Source: Litsea cubeba (lineage: Eukaryota > Streptophyta > Magnoliopsida > Laurales > Lauraceae). Taken from it: DNA of 64,000 bases. The notes below the pieces were generated by a model. That model had not been told where the DNA came from, did no database searches, and saw only the letters and a list, made by a program, of their open reading frames with translations. This document shows positions 12,793-24,000 of this stretch, one piece after another (positions within the stretch are counted from its first letter, which is position 1; each line of letters opens with the position of its first letter). Both the position numbers and the translations under genes were made by a program. The stretch covers positions 115,582,902-115,646,901 of the forward strand of contig CM022946.1 of NCBI GenBank assembly GCA_012931725.1, given 5' to 3'.

Positions 12793-12918
12793 ATGGGGTT
12801 GCGGTCATTTCTGATCCTTTCTTTTTCTATCTCTTTTACAATCATTTCCTCCATCATATTATCATCTACAACACCATCTTTTCCCGTGAAAGAAGGCGAG
12901 ACTCTAGGAAGAAGGTGA
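12793..12918 (+). CDS. 41-residue leader ORF on the pri-miR166 transcript
   Basis: This is the first sizeable ORF after the TATA box (ATG at 12793, stop TGA at 12916-12918). A five-codon ORF (ATG at 12764) precedes it. The peptide is strongly hydrophobic after its start (MGLRSFLILSFSISFTIISS), like a signal peptide or membrane segment, and ends in a short charged tail, GETLGRR. Its stop overlaps the start of the next ORF as TGATG. I do not recognise a family. Peptides encoded by primary miRNA transcripts (miPEPs) are known in plants, but whether this ORF is translated is unproven. It could be chance, since T-rich leaders readily encode hydrophobic runs. Confidence 0.35.
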   Translation: MGLRSFLILSFSISFTIISSIILSSTTPSFPVKEGETLGRR

Positions 12919-13025
12919 TGATGGAGAAAAATAAGGAGAAGGAAGCTTTTCTTTTGAGGGGAATGTTGTCTGGCTCGAGGCCACCTCTCTCTCTTTCTAG
13001 AATCTCTAGTTTTTACTATCTCTAG
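12918..13025 (+). CDS. 35-residue ORF running through miR166*, possible miPEP166
   Basis: Two tandem ATGs (12918 and 12921) open a frame that reads through the star strand to TAG at 13023. Residues 13-21 are LRGMLSGSR, encoded by the star strand and the bases just before it. As I recall, the published Arabidopsis miPEP165a has the same core in the same frame. That similarity is partly forced, because the star sequence is conserved for RNA reasons. The N-terminus (MMEKNKEKEAF) and the C-terminal tail (PPLSLSRISSFYYL) lie outside the star strand and are the parts whose conservation would be informative. The start overlaps the stop of the upstream ORF by one base. Translation is inference. Confidence 0.35.
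   Translation: MMEKNKEKEAFLLRGMLSGSRPPLSLSRISSFYYL
12960..12980 (+). ncRNA. miR166* (passenger strand)
   Basis: The 21 nt begin GGAATGTTGTCTGG and end CTCGAGG, the standard miR166 star sequence. Its 5' GGAATG pairs with CATTCC of the mature strand, leaving the 2-nt 3' overhang expected of DCL1 products. Confidence 0.93.
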
Positions 13026-13073
13026 TGCTTTGGGATCCATGGATTTAGAGATAGAGACTGGATGTTGGTGCCG

Positions 13074-13094
13074 TCGGACCAGGCTTCATTCCCC
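13074..13094 (+). ncRNA. miR166: Mature miR166
   Basis: The 21 nt begin TCGGACCAGGCTTC and end ATTCCCC. As far as I can tell they match the canonical plant miR166 at every position. The seed and cleavage region are intact, so the locus looks functional. Confidence 0.97.
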
Positions 13095-13110
13095 CTAATT
13101 TTTAGCTTCC

Positions 13111-15613
13111 ATTTACGCCTGCTGTTCATCATCTTCTCAATCAATCCTGTGTTAGATCTGAAGGTGGGTGCCCTTCTTATCCCTTTTTCTTTTCTGGGAT
13201 TTGATCCATTTCTCTTGAGTTTTGCTTATGAATTATTACTTTGATCCTTTTTTGTGGGCTATTTTATTTATTTGTTGGGTAGTTGGGCGTGGTGGGTATT
13301 TTCCAAGATTACTGAGAAGATTGCATATTGGTGTAATGATATGGGTTTTGACTATTTTTGATTTGTTTTTTTGTTTAGGGGTTTCTGACTGGAAGCTAGA
13401 AAGGCTTTCATCATGACTCCCTTTTCACTGAGGTTTTCTTGTTACCAACGATCAGACTAACCTCTTTTTGTTGTTTTGTCATTGGGTAGAAGCTATTGCT
13501 GATCATCTCTTTGAGGGTGTGTCTATATCTGTTCCTCTTTCTTTTTAGGTTAGTTTAGTAGAGATGTGATCTAATGTATTGCTAGATCTTTGAAGGAGGA
13601 GGAGGAGCTACAGAAAAATGATCTCAAGGAAGCTATTTTTCTTTCTGTTTGCTACAAGTGTGTACTAATTTGGCACATGATAGTTCTTCCCTTATGCCAT
13701 TGAATGATCTTCAAAAACTTATGTCCACAAAAGATTGGATTTTCTCTTCTTGGGTTTCTTAGTCTGGTTTAGGGTGATTTCTTTAATTTTTTTTTTTATT
13801 TTATCTTCTTTCATTTTTTATGGCAGTGGACTTGCTTTTTCATTTTTCTTCATTTCCTTTCATTTCAATGCATTTACCTTTTACGTTACACTTTAGGTCT
13901 TTTTTCTGGCAAGGTTGATGGTAAGTTTGAGAGGTTTTGATGGTGGGATGTTTGATGATAGGGTAAATATAGAAGATAATTTGGAGAAAACGAATCTAAT
14001 ATGATGATTTATTAGGCATATGTTTCTTCTTTTACTTTTCCTTTAATCAAATCTTTTAGATTTTTTTTTGCTTTTGTGAACTGTGCGGGTGACATATCAA
14101 ATCTACTGTCTTTTCTTCTCATTAACCAAAGAATGGTGATTGATAGTGTCCAATGGGTTAGATAGGATAGCATTAGAATGTTAGATGAAACCATGATTTT
14201 AAAACTTGGCCAAAACTGAGTCTTATTCCAAGATATGTTTTGTCTTTGTCAATGACTAGTAGTGATCATTTTTCATGTGTTCATTCTGAAGTTTATTTTC
14301 ATCTAAAACAAAATTTTTTTTTTTTTTTGGTTGAAGGATCATTTAAAACACTTTAAAACAATTGATAAAAATGAAGCTTCAGAATTTTATATTTTCTGAT
14401 TTTCTTCTAGAAACTTTTAATTTAAGTAAAAGAAGGTCAAAACAAACCATTGCATTAATGAAATATCCATTTATTATATGCAAAGGATTTTTATTTGGCC
14501 AGTATTTATGGTTTTGAATAATCTATATTTCATCATGTAAGTAACCTCATATGCATACCTTTCTCCTTTTCTACATCACCTAATTAACCTCATATGCCTT
14601 TCAACTTTTTTCCTTCTTCTTCTTCTTCTCTCTCTCTCTCTCTCTCTCCTTTTTTTTTTTTTTCTGAAAAACATGCTTTAGTTGCATAGATGCTTCATAT
14701 CTAAATCGATTTTGAGAACCTACAGATTGGCATTTTTTCTTCTATTTTTCCTTTTCTTTCTGTTCCACTTACACATTGTATTTTGATAGACTTTTAATGA
14801 AAAAGAGGCATACTAAAGAAAGCAAGCCTTTAGAAAAGATTGGGATGAGAAAGGGTGATAAGACACGTGCAACTCGTCTGTCACCTTTGGTGTGCAGACA
14901 CTGCCAACAATTGCTTAAGGCACACACTCCTATCCTATTTTTTTAATTATAATAGCAATATGAATTCACAGTCTCAAGCTTGTAATAGTAAGCACCTTCT
15001 ATTATACCACACGCGCTATTCATTGCATAATTTTAATAACAACCCACTTCTTTAAGTTCTTTTTCATTCCCTCTTCGTTCTTTCTTTACAATGGGCTTCC
15101 CTAAATCCAAGCCATTATCCAGTATCTATACATTGAATTGATATTGCTTTCAATTTCACAACAAACTGACCATATGACATCATGGTCAATTCCAAAATAA
15201 ATACCCTTAAAAACCATTAAATATTTAGAAACATTTTATTAGAGGATATTTAGCCCACCCCATATCTTCCATGTCCTGCCTCTGTAAATTGAATGCATAG
15301 CAAAATAGGCCAACAAAGGATGGAAGAATTTTTTAAAAGTGCACCCGGGTTGACAGAACTACCATCCTCTTACATGATAGAATAAGAAGTTAACCAGCAT
15401 GAGTTCAATCAACATCATGGGCGCTACATATGGATTCTTTCATCACTGACTTCACTTTAAGGGTGGCATTGATTTTTAATGCTGTTTGGGGAAACCCAAA
15501 ATTCAAAATATTAAAACAGGTCTAGGAAGCAATGATACTTGACTCCGGGAGATCATATTATACTTGATTTTTCTACTTGAGACACACAGGAAATTATTTG
15601 TGGCTCCCATTGA
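13111..15613. other. DNA downstream of the miR166 hairpin, no gene seen
   Basis: AT-rich DNA, probably including the rest of the MIR166 primary transcript. There is a CT repeat with a T run at about 14620-14665 and other T runs at 13788 and 14314. No ORF with recognisable coding character is present on either strand, and I cannot place a polyadenylation site. Confidence 0.5.
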
Positions 15614-15629
15614 CCTACATGGCACAATT

Positions 15630-16413
15630 TTTTTTTTTTTTTTTTGCTAATTGGTAAATTTGTATTAAGAAGAGAAGAAAAGGGCAAAGCCCCCAAGACA
15701 AGGAGAAAAAAGAATACATCCCCAAAAATACAGCAAGAAAGGCCAGCCCCCTTAAACACGAGGGACACTAACCAACTTAAAACAGAAGCAAGGGAAAGAG
15801 CACATAAATGAAAAACTGAAAGAACAAAGCTAAAGAGAACCTGGCTACAGAGAGAAGGGGAAAGAGAGCTAATCTGTCCACCCAAATGACCTAAAAATGG
15901 GGTGAGAAGGAATTTTCTTGCCAGGGACAGAGCTGAACATCCCATCCATACTGTCCAAGAAGACCAACTGAGCTTTCATCAATGAAAGATGCTTGCTTCT
16001 GTGCTTTGCTTCATTCTAGATAAACCAGATCGAGGATAAAGATGGCTTCAAAGAAAATTGCCGCTGCAGACTTTCTTCCATTGACATCTACTCCCAGATT
16101 TAAGGTTAATTGTCTGGACGGAAGAAGCTGAAAGAGGAGGTAAAGGGGTAGGCCCGCCTTGACTGAGAATCCAAGACCAGAGCTTCTGAGCTAAACTGCA
16201 GGAAATGAATAAGTGAAGATCAAATTCTCCATTGCTATGGCAAGAATAGCATCTAGATGCCAGGGAGCACCCTTTTTGCATAGCCATGAGATCGGTTGGC
16301 GTTTTCTGGAGAAGAAGGCGCCAACTGAATTAGGAAAGCCTAAGATTGTTGAGGTTAATTATTCTATACTAGTCCATACCATTCAACTGGAGCTTCTCTA
16401 GTCCTCAAGGTGT
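15630..16413 (-). mobile_element. 5'-truncated LINE (L1-type) insertion
   Basis: Read on minus, this is the 3' end of a non-LTR retrotransposon: a zinc-binding reverse transcriptase tail (zf-RVT), a 3' untranslated region ending TTAATACAAATTTACCAATTAGC, and a poly(A) seen as a T run at 15630-15647. Near-identical direct repeats flank it: CCTACATGGCACAATT at 15614-15629 and CCTACATGGCGCAAATT at 16414-16430. These are target-site duplications of about 15 bp, as made by target-primed reverse transcription. Only about 0.78 kb of the 3' end is present, which is common for LINE copies. Confidence 0.85.
16048..16287 (-). pseudogene. LINE reverse transcriptase C-terminal zinc domain (zf-RVT) fragment
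   Basis: The frame reads MQKGCSLASRCYSCHSNGE, then FDLHLFISCSLAQKLWSWIL. This is the CX2C...HLFxxC pattern of the zf-RVT domain that follows the reverse transcriptase in plant L1-type LINEs. Only this tail remains; the endonuclease and the polymerase core are missing because the copy is 5'-truncated. The first codon shown is not a real start. Confidence 0.82.
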
Positions 16414-16430
16414 CCTACATGGCGCAAATT

Positions 16431-18029
16431 CAGTCATGTAGCCAATCCTTTTACAAGGGCTCGTTTGGATGAGGAGAAAAAAGGTGGAGAAAGTTGTCAT
16501 GGTCAAATTTGTATAATGTTTAGGCTTTCCACATGTTTCTCCACTTCTAAAAGACCATAAGTATTTTCTTTTCCTCCTTTTGTATCATTTTCATGCAGCA
16601 TCCAGTGAATCAACATCCAAAAGGCCATAAGTGTTTTATTTTCCTTCTTTTGTATCATTTCATGTAGTACCCTTATCTCATATATGCTTCTTGTTTTATC
16701 TACATTGTGATGCAGCAAATGGTATTTATTTTCTCCTTGTGAAGGGGTGCATGGATTGGATGGTGTCTTATCGGGAAACTGCCTTTTGGAAATTGGGTCT
16801 TTTTTTTTCTTCTTTTTTGACTTTGAACACATAAAAGTTGGGTCCTGGTTGGGTTTGCCTTTGATTTTGAGCGACTTTGGTCATGTTTGATGCATCCCCA
16901 CAAAGGTCTAATGTCCACAACTTCCAATAGATGATTGGCTCTTTTATCACATGAATGTACTGAAGAGTGAGTGCGCCAGGTCCTTTTAGCTTCGTCTTTG
17001 AAGTCTTCAAGAAGAAGTTAGGGCGATGTTTTCCAAGTCTTATGACGACTAAAGAGCTTTTAAACGTAGCTTAAAGAACCAAGCTGAACTGAAACAGTTC
17101 CTGTTAGGTGAAACAGCTCTTGTTTGGTATGCTGGGAGTCAATCTATTAGAATAGGAAATTATAAAAGTGCACAAAACCCGTGTACTGTTTCAGTAGAAG
17201 TGGTGGCAATTGCCAACACACATGAGATTGCTTTGAATTCTAAAAAAAAACTTTGAAAGTTTCCCATCTATAAATGGGGTGACATTGCTTTTGCCTTATT
17301 TAATCTATTGTGAGACTGGCTTAATCTGTCTTGCTTATGAATTAATTTTTAATAGCATGCAAAATTCCCACACATGGGACTTCTTCTTAATGTGCGGGAT
17401 TTTCAATCCTCACCGTCCATAAAAGCACGACCCTCTTCCATTAAAGGGGGTGAAAATTTCCCTTGATATTATATTCTAACCTTCTAATTGTGGTGCATAA
17501 AAATGATCTCTCTTTTTCTATCTTTTGTCTTGGGGCGCATCAAAATGTGCTAAGATATCTTTTAGGGAAGAAAATTGAAAATTGAAGGTAAGTGAGTGAA
17601 TTTGTATAAATATATATATATATATATTTTGTGGGTTTGGATTAGCAGACTGCTTTTTTGTGGTTATGTATTGGTTGAGTAGAATATCCTTCAAGCATCT
17701 ACCTAAGAAGAGATGGCGGGAAATAAGAAAATGTAGCCTTGTTGGGTTGGGCATATTCTTAGCTGTTCATTGATCTCTTCCAATTAATGGTTTGATTGGG
17801 TAAATAATTGGTGCAGTCGGTACTATGATGTCATATTAATAGCTTTTCAATCTTCATGTTCCATAGCCTATTCCTTACATTGTGGGATATGTTGACTGTT
17901 AAAAGTGTTAATCATAACTTCGTAGACTATAATGCCTGTTCAGGTGCCGAATAACAGTCATTTAAATAAAAAAGGAAAAAAGAAAGGCAGTGGAAGAGTT
18001 TGGTGAACCCATAAGCCCTTTGTTAAACC

Positions 18030-18088
<59 letters not shown>

Positions 18089-18882
18089 TCCTTGTTCAAG
18101 GTCTGCAGGGAGGAGGCGATGTAAAATCTGTAGGATCTGACACCCCCCACATTGAGCTACCACTTATCCCAAAATCAATTGGTGATAGGAAACGGCACAA
18201 TAATAGTTTTATGATAAGGGCGAGGGCTCCACTATAAATATGACCGCTTAGGAGCGAGAGTGGACGTTGACCTCAACAAAATCTGTACTCAACCCTCCTC
18301 TTCATCTGATTTTTATCAGGTCCTCAAGAAATGCTGCTGAGTCTTCCAAGTTAGGCTGCAACTATATATTGAGTTTCTAAAGCTTGCGAAGCCCATAAAC
18401 TATGCAGTGGTTTCTTGGATACCTGGATCTTTAGATTACTATTCATGGTATATGTGGGTCCCTTTATGCAAAGCCAAATATCCTGCTGGTTCCCTATATA
18501 TGGAGATAAATCATCTTTCTGGTTCCCTATATACGGAGATAAATCATCTTTTGGGTTGCTTGTACGTAGGTACATCCATTTTACATGTGTTGCCAGATTT
18601 AACAATCTAAGATAACAAGCCATTGATATTGATGTCTCCATGTTCCAATTCCGTAGAAGGTAATCAAGATCCTAACCCGCTCTTAAGTTTTTTTTGGTGG
18701 GGAACCCGCTCTTAAGTTGAGTACCAAACAGAAGTCATGAACCAAGATTGCGTAGAGTGGGTCAAAGGGAAGAAAGAACCCTAAATCCTAGCCAAAATAC
18801 TATTTCCAAAACACATTGGGTTCGGACATTCCTGAGTGGCGACCCTTGTTGATCGTCTTTAAAACACTCATTCATCTGCTAC
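16431..18882. other. Intergenic DNA between the LINE and Tat element C
   Basis: No gene is supported. There is an AT run near 17608-17629, a 52-bp CT microsatellite (18033-18084), and a direct duplication of about 36 bp near 18488-18560 (GGTTCCCTATATA...GAGATAAATCATCTTT). A short repeat of AACCCGCTCTTAAGTT occurs twice at about 18676-18719. Confidence 0.5.
18033..18084. repeat. (TC)26 microsatellite
   Basis: An uninterrupted TC dinucleotide run of 52 bp. It creates a spurious RERERE ORF on the minus strand. Confidence 0.97.
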
Positions 18883-19705
18883 TGTGTGGGGATATTTTCG
18901 AACTCACTGGAATACTGGCCTGACGCTCCATCTCGTGCTCCAGCACCAGCTTGTCCATCTCGACGAGGTTCGGTCTCAGCGATAGTGCCGGCCTCCAGTT
19001 TGGCCAAGTAATCCCACTTCGGCCATACGCTCATAAGCTCCACCTCGGCCATGGCATCCCCAGCCCGGCTGGGGACTTCGTCCCAGTTCTCCACTTCGGC
19101 GTCCCTGCAAGGTCTCCAGCCAAGTCAAGGTCGCCCCCGACCTCGGCTTACCGACATTGGCAACACGCCCTAACCTCGGTCACAATGCCAGAGCTAGCCA
19201 AGGCAGGGGCTGACAGTTGTCTTCCCATGGACGCTCAAGCACGCCACAGCACGTGCGACAAGACAGGGGCACCCCCATAGTCCCTGACAGATCGTCGTCC
19301 ACAGCTCCCAAAACGCCATGACAAGGCTTGATGGGACGGCAATTAAAGAAAAGTAGGCTACGATGGGACTGCGCCTCCCTAGTACCTGACACAAGACAGT
19401 CAACCACCCCTTTGCCTCCTCTCTTCCTCTATATAAACACAAGAACAATCCACAAGAAAAGAGAGCCAACAACAACACCACACTGCTGGTATCATCTTCT
19501 TCCCCAAAAATCTCCTCCTACTGTTCAGTTCTTAAACTGACTTAGGCATTGGAGAGCCATACGCTGCCCAAGCCAGGGTCCTCTGACCTACTATTCTTCT
19601 TCCTTTTCTCAGGTTCCAGGCACAGGCATCGGTGTTCCTAATCTCGTTGGATAAGTCCGTGCAGGCACCCCCCTCTTCTTGTGAGTCACATTTTTTACAC
19701 TTACA
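18883..19705 (+). repeat. 5' LTR of Tat element C
   Basis: An 823-bp LTR starting TGTGTGGGG and ending CTTACA. It contains a good TATA box, CTATATAAAC, at 19429-19438, facing the internal region. The same order of blocks is found at 37349-38196. Confidence 0.9.
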
Positions 19706-19707
19706 AT

Positions 19708-19722
19708 TGCCGCCGTCTGTGG
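19708..19722 (+). promoter_or_regulatory. Degenerate primer-binding site of element C
   Basis: TGCCGCCGTCTGTGG lies two bases after the LTR. The related element at 60.7 kb has TGGCGCCGTCTGTGG in the same place, so this copy has one change (G to C) in the primer site. Confidence 0.7.
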
Positions 19723-19756
19723 GAAACGGCTACAAAAAGTCATCTTCCCAAATACC

Positions 19757-20020
19757 ATGCCTCGAAGAACCAGAAAGGGAAATGAACCACTGACACTGTC
19801 GATACAGCTGCTGACGGTCCCCCGCCAGGAAAGGTCAGGAGCAAGATCTGGCCCAGCAATCGTCCAACAGCAGGATACTCGATCGGGTTTATCCTCTAAG
19901 GATTCGACCTCGACTCTACCTTCCAAAAGGCGCACCCTGAAAGACAACAGAAGTAACCGGGCTCATGGCGAAAGCTCGTGTAACAACCGCAACTTCAGAG
20001 AGCGGCTTGATCAACGCATA
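19757..20020 (+). pseudogene. Start of gag of element C, before the CACTA insertion
   Basis: An ORF opens at the ATG at 19757 (MPRRTRKGNEPL), about 50 bp after the LTR. It is basic and low in complexity, like the N-terminal part of Tat gag proteins. Its coding path is interrupted by the CACTA element at 20024. A frame continuing past the insertion meets a TGA shortly after 35097, so the gene was probably already damaged or this reading is not the original frame. Confidence 0.55.
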
Positions 20021-20023
20021 GAG

Positions 20024-20052
20024 CACTACAAGAGAAGGGACTTTTTGCGACG
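20024..20052 (+). repeat. CACTA left terminal inverted repeat
   Basis: 29 bp starting CACTACAAGAGAAGGG and ending in TTGCGACG. It matches the right end at 26 of 29 positions by eye. Confidence 0.95.
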
Positions 20053-20515
20053 ATATCTTCACCGACGCTTTCAAACGGTTGCAAACGTATAGCATCAGCA
20101 ACGCTTTTAAGGGTAGCAAATCAATTTTGGGAATGTGTACTTTGCGATAGTAATTGCTACGCTTTTAAGGGTCGTTTAAGATTTTTCAAGTTTTATTTTT
20201 AAAAGAAAATAATTTATAATTTTTTTGAAGTTCTGTAGCAACTCTTTTAAGCGTCGACAATGATAACCTTGTTTAGCAACGCTTTAAAGCGTAGTAAAAC
20301 CTCGTTTTATTTTTAAAAGAATCATTTATAAATTTTTTTAAGTTCTGTAGCAACGCTTTTAAGTGTCGCAATGGTAACCTCGTTCAGCTACGCTGCTACG
20401 CTTTAAAGCGTAGCAACAGCTCGTTTTTTTTTTTTTTTAAATCATTTATAAGTTTTTTGAAGTTCTGTAGCAACACTTGTAAGCGTCGACAATGGTAACC
20501 TCGTTTAGCAACGCT
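20053..20515 (+). repeat. CACTA left subterminal repeats
   Basis: At least eight degenerate copies of a 15-20 bp motif (TAGCAACGCTTTTAAGCGTCG and variants such as GCTACGCTTTAAAGCGTAGC) occur in both orientations. Several are near-palindromic. In En/Spm the TNPA protein binds such subterminal motifs to bring the ends together. Confidence 0.85.
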
Positions 20516-20580
20516 TTCACCACTGGAGATTTAGGTTTTGGCGGAATGAAAAAACGGGCGCGGGAAAAGGCCATTAGCCT

Positions 20581-20588
20581 CATATAAG
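20581..20588 (+). promoter_or_regulatory. Candidate TATA box for the CACTA transcript
   Basis: CATATAAG lies just inside the left subterminal repeats and about 25 bp before a GC-rich block. The position fits the CACTA promoter, which drives both transposase genes in En/Spm. This is inference from position and motif. Confidence 0.45.
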
Positions 20589-20609
20589 ATGCCCCAGAGC
20601 CTACTTTTC

Positions 20610-21026
20610 CTTCCCACCTTTTCTTTTCCCCTTTTCCCCTCCCGCGCGCGTTCTGCAGCTTCCTCCCGCGTCTGGTCTTTCCCTTGCTCCCGCCGCACCA
20701 GCGACGATTCCGCCGGAGCCCGCCTGTGCCGGAGCCGCCACCGATTCTCTCTCTCTTCCTCCCTCTCCCTCTCTATTTCTCTCCCCCCTCCCTCCCTCTC
20801 CCTCTCGCTCTGCACTGTGCCCTCCCGCGCGCCGACGACGACTACGCCTCCGACACCGACGGCGAGGCCGCCTCCAGCGAGGTCGGTCGGACTCTCTCTC
20901 ATAAGACCGGGCCTTAGAGGAGGATCCGTACCATCTTAAAAATTTCTCTCACAAGCATTGCCGAAACCCTTGTTTTCTCCACCACCAGCAGCAGAAGGAA
21001 AGAAGCTGCCCTAGATCCCGTTGGAG
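20610..21026 (+). other. GC-rich leader exon candidate of the CACTA transposase
   Basis: A strongly GC- and CT-rich block stands out from the AT-rich surroundings and ends in a good splice donor (GGAG then GTACATG at 21027). The first base of the TNP2 start codon at 24850 is directly preceded by AG after a T-rich stretch, a plausible acceptor, so this block could be a noncoding first exon. Overlapping ORFs here on both strands are low-complexity and unconvincing. Alternatively it is a captured fragment of a host gene's 5' end. Confidence 0.35.
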
Positions 21027-24000
21027 GTACATGCACACTCTCTGATTCTATTCCACGCTTCTAAAACATTGTGGTTTCTGTTGATATCTTCTGCTACTTT
21101 TGAAGTTTATGCTTTTGGATCTGGTTTGAATGTCATTGAGAATCAATGCTTTTGGATCTGGGCTAGAATAAATGATAAAAACTGGCTTCACAATTGAATA
21201 CATGTTACTGGATCGTTCGATTTGATTAATAAATCTCTTACAAATTTCCTGTAGAAGACCCCAAATCACAAGTCGATTGAGTGCATGATAGTGCCAATAT
21301 GAGAAGTTCCAGTGCTTATGATTGCTCTTCTTGAGCACAATGAACCTCGTGATCAAGAAAACAAAAGGAACTTCATTCGTCAGAAATCTTCAAGTTTTTA
21401 TTCATCTGGGAGATGGTATGGAGGCCCCCATCAAAGGTTGGATCCACTGGCAATTTTCTGAAAAGAAGCGCCAGTAAAAACAACTTTGTAACAAAAATCA
21501 TAACATGTTTCAGTCCTTGGGTTGAATATCCATGCACTAAAGGGATAAGAATTAGAAACCAAAATAAAACGGTGGGATGATAAACATGAAATATATATGT
21601 GAGAAGGTTGAAATATGACAAGTTGAAACTCATCCACTATAATTAATGTGAGATGCATGCACATCAATCAGGATTATTAACCTCGGTATAGGCCCTCATC
21701 AAAGCCTGAATGCACAGGCAATTCTCTGCTTCTGGCAAGACCACCTCTGTACCTATATACTTCACATTTCACTGTTTTTTTTATGGGTCTTCACATTTCT
21801 CTGTGAACTGTGCTTAAATTCAAGATTTCTCTCTCTCTCTCTCTCTTTTTTTTTTTTTTTGAAGTTTCTATTCTGAAAAGAAATTTTAGGTACTGTTTAG
21901 GGTGTGCTCACCTCCAACTTGTGGCTATTTAGCATTCCCAATGATCTTCTGATATTCATTGAAATGTTTTTTTTTTCTCTATGGCTGGTTTGATAGGATA
22001 TATGGAAGTATGGAAGCATTTCCTTCTGGCTTCCTAAAAGAAAACACTTCTTTATTTATGTTCTCATCTAAACTGTCCAATTTTTCCATCCATTAAAAGA
22101 AAAATGTGGTCAAATTTGCACAGCTATCCAATCATCCTCTGTTCTCTGCACTCTCATTCACCTTATTCATTCTGATCATTTGTCATGCTATAGACATCTG
22201 TGAAACAATTTAAAATAAAATGATAAAAGGTGGTCAAATTTGCACAGCTTCAAGTTGCTTGACAAGTAATTACTTTTCCAATTTGCTACATTTTTATCTT
22301 TAGGGTACTTAATCCATATCCAATTTTAAGTCATTTCACATGTTTTACAACAGGGTGAAATTTAGCATGGCATGGTTAAATCCTGTAACAATTTGAGAAA
22401 TAGACACAGCCGCAGCTGGTTAGATATCCCGTTTCTCACCCCACCGCCTAAAGTTTGTTACCTGCATGAGTAAGTGGTTCTCTCCCGTGGCTGGGATTAA
22501 CTCCGACATCTATTAGGTCTCTCATGGATCCAGCCCCCATGGCAGTACCCAAAAAAATTTTTTGTACCCATTCATTGTGGATATTTATACTAATGGCTTC
22601 AATACAGGCTAAAAGAAAGTCTATAGGTATGAAATTTTAATTTTTCTCCTATGACTCCATGGGGCCCATTTATACGGCATACAGGACAGATTATAAACAA
22701 AATAAGCCCTACCTCACTTCTATGGTACAAATGTGTCCGAATGTTTGGTTCACTTTGGTCCACATGGACCGGACACAGAACCAATTATGTTTGGGTGGAC
22801 CCAAGGCCGAATGTACAAATTACAACCAGAGAGTAGTCTATCTTACCTTGAACCTCTCTAGTTTTAGTTTTTAGTTTAAAGGTAATAGGTAAATTTTATT
22901 CAGAAACTAAAGGAACTACAGACTACTAAAAAAAATAATAACAAAGGGTAATAAGAAAACTAACCGTAACAATATCAACATCTCACAAGGGAAAAACCTA
23001 TTGACCCCTTACCTGAGAATCTGCCAACCCAATACCCAATCTAAGATGACAAGATACTACATGAAGATAGGAAACCAAGCCCTTGATTTTATTAAAGGAG
23101 AAATGAGGCTTCCATGACTTATCCTTCCTATGTGCCACCTAAGAAACTAGACTTTTAGAATCACTCTAATCGCTCTTCACAATCAATAATACTTTGAAAG
23201 GAATGTGAGAAAATCCTAGAAGCCTACATTATTGTGAGTGTTTTCATGCGCCGGGTTTGAGCCAGCTTGAGGAATATCCAGGCCTGACCCAACTGTAGAA
23301 ACACAAGCCCATGTCCAGGCCAAGCCCAACAAGGGTATTAAGTGCCTGACTTTACCAGTAGGCTGAATCTTGACCTAGAAATCCATACAGCCCAGTAACT
23401 AAATGGGTCCGGCATGTAGAATTCCCTTGGCAAATCAAATAAGAATCACTATAAAACAAATCAACATTTGAGCACACAGATATGATAAACACATGAATTA
23501 GTTTGCTACCCTTAAAAAATCTTGGTCGTAATATACAGCATCGACATCTTTACATTTGCAGGTTTGCACCGCGTGTAAATTATCTTGCAACCATACACAA
23601 AGAACATATATACACAGCTTCAAGGCCCTTTTTTACAGTTAAATTATGAGTTTACCCCAATGACTGAGAGAACGCCATGCAGCTCATCACTTTTATTAAC
23701 TTCTATAATCTGATTACCAGTGCTTGCATGCTGCTTATCCTCAATTCAGCTACTTATCACTTGGCTATCAACATAAATGAGAGAGATCACCATGGTGCAG
23801 TCTAGATTGAAATGCATACAGTACTCATAGGCTCAAACTTCCTGGCATTGTTTGCATGCTTGAACAGTATGCACTTTGTTCAATTTAAGCTAGACTATTA
23901 TTCCCATTTCTGTGCTCGATCCTCTTGGATTGGAAATTCTTGTTACTTGTTTGTTGCTAGTCAGGGCTTTAGGTTGCTTCTATGTTATTTTATTGCTTCC

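Larger units (their letters stand above)
12941..13110 (+). ncRNA. MIR166: miR166 precursor hairpin
   Basis: The foot of the hairpin pairs GGAAGC (12941-12946) with GCTTCC (13105-13110). Inside it the star strand (12960-12980) and the mature strand (13074-13094) sit opposite each other, leaving a foldback of about 170 nt. The mature strand is on the 3' arm, as in all MIR165/166 genes. miR166 guides cleavage of class III HD-ZIP mRNAs (PHB, PHV, REV, ATHB15 and ATHB8 in Arabidopsis) and so controls leaf polarity, meristem and vascular patterning. The terminal loop region is long and T-rich. The 3' end of the primary transcript is not visible. Which member of the family this is cannot be said from the sequence alone. 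Confidence 0.95.

Noticed and set aside
12735..13040. 101-codon ORF antisense to the miR166 precursor
   Set aside because: It is the shadow of the hairpin and its GA-rich leader; composition is biased and there is no family resemblance.
17962..18150. ORF with a long RERERE run
   Set aside because: Direct translation of the TC microsatellite.
20531..20939. Overlapping ORFs of 77-123 codons on both strands in the GC-rich block
   Set aside because: All are low-complexity and open in several frames at once, a base-composition effect; the block is noted as a possible exon instead.
22410..22520. tRNA-like stretch that might be a SINE
   Set aside because: A weak match to internal promoter boxes, no poly(A) or T tail and no flanking duplication could be found.
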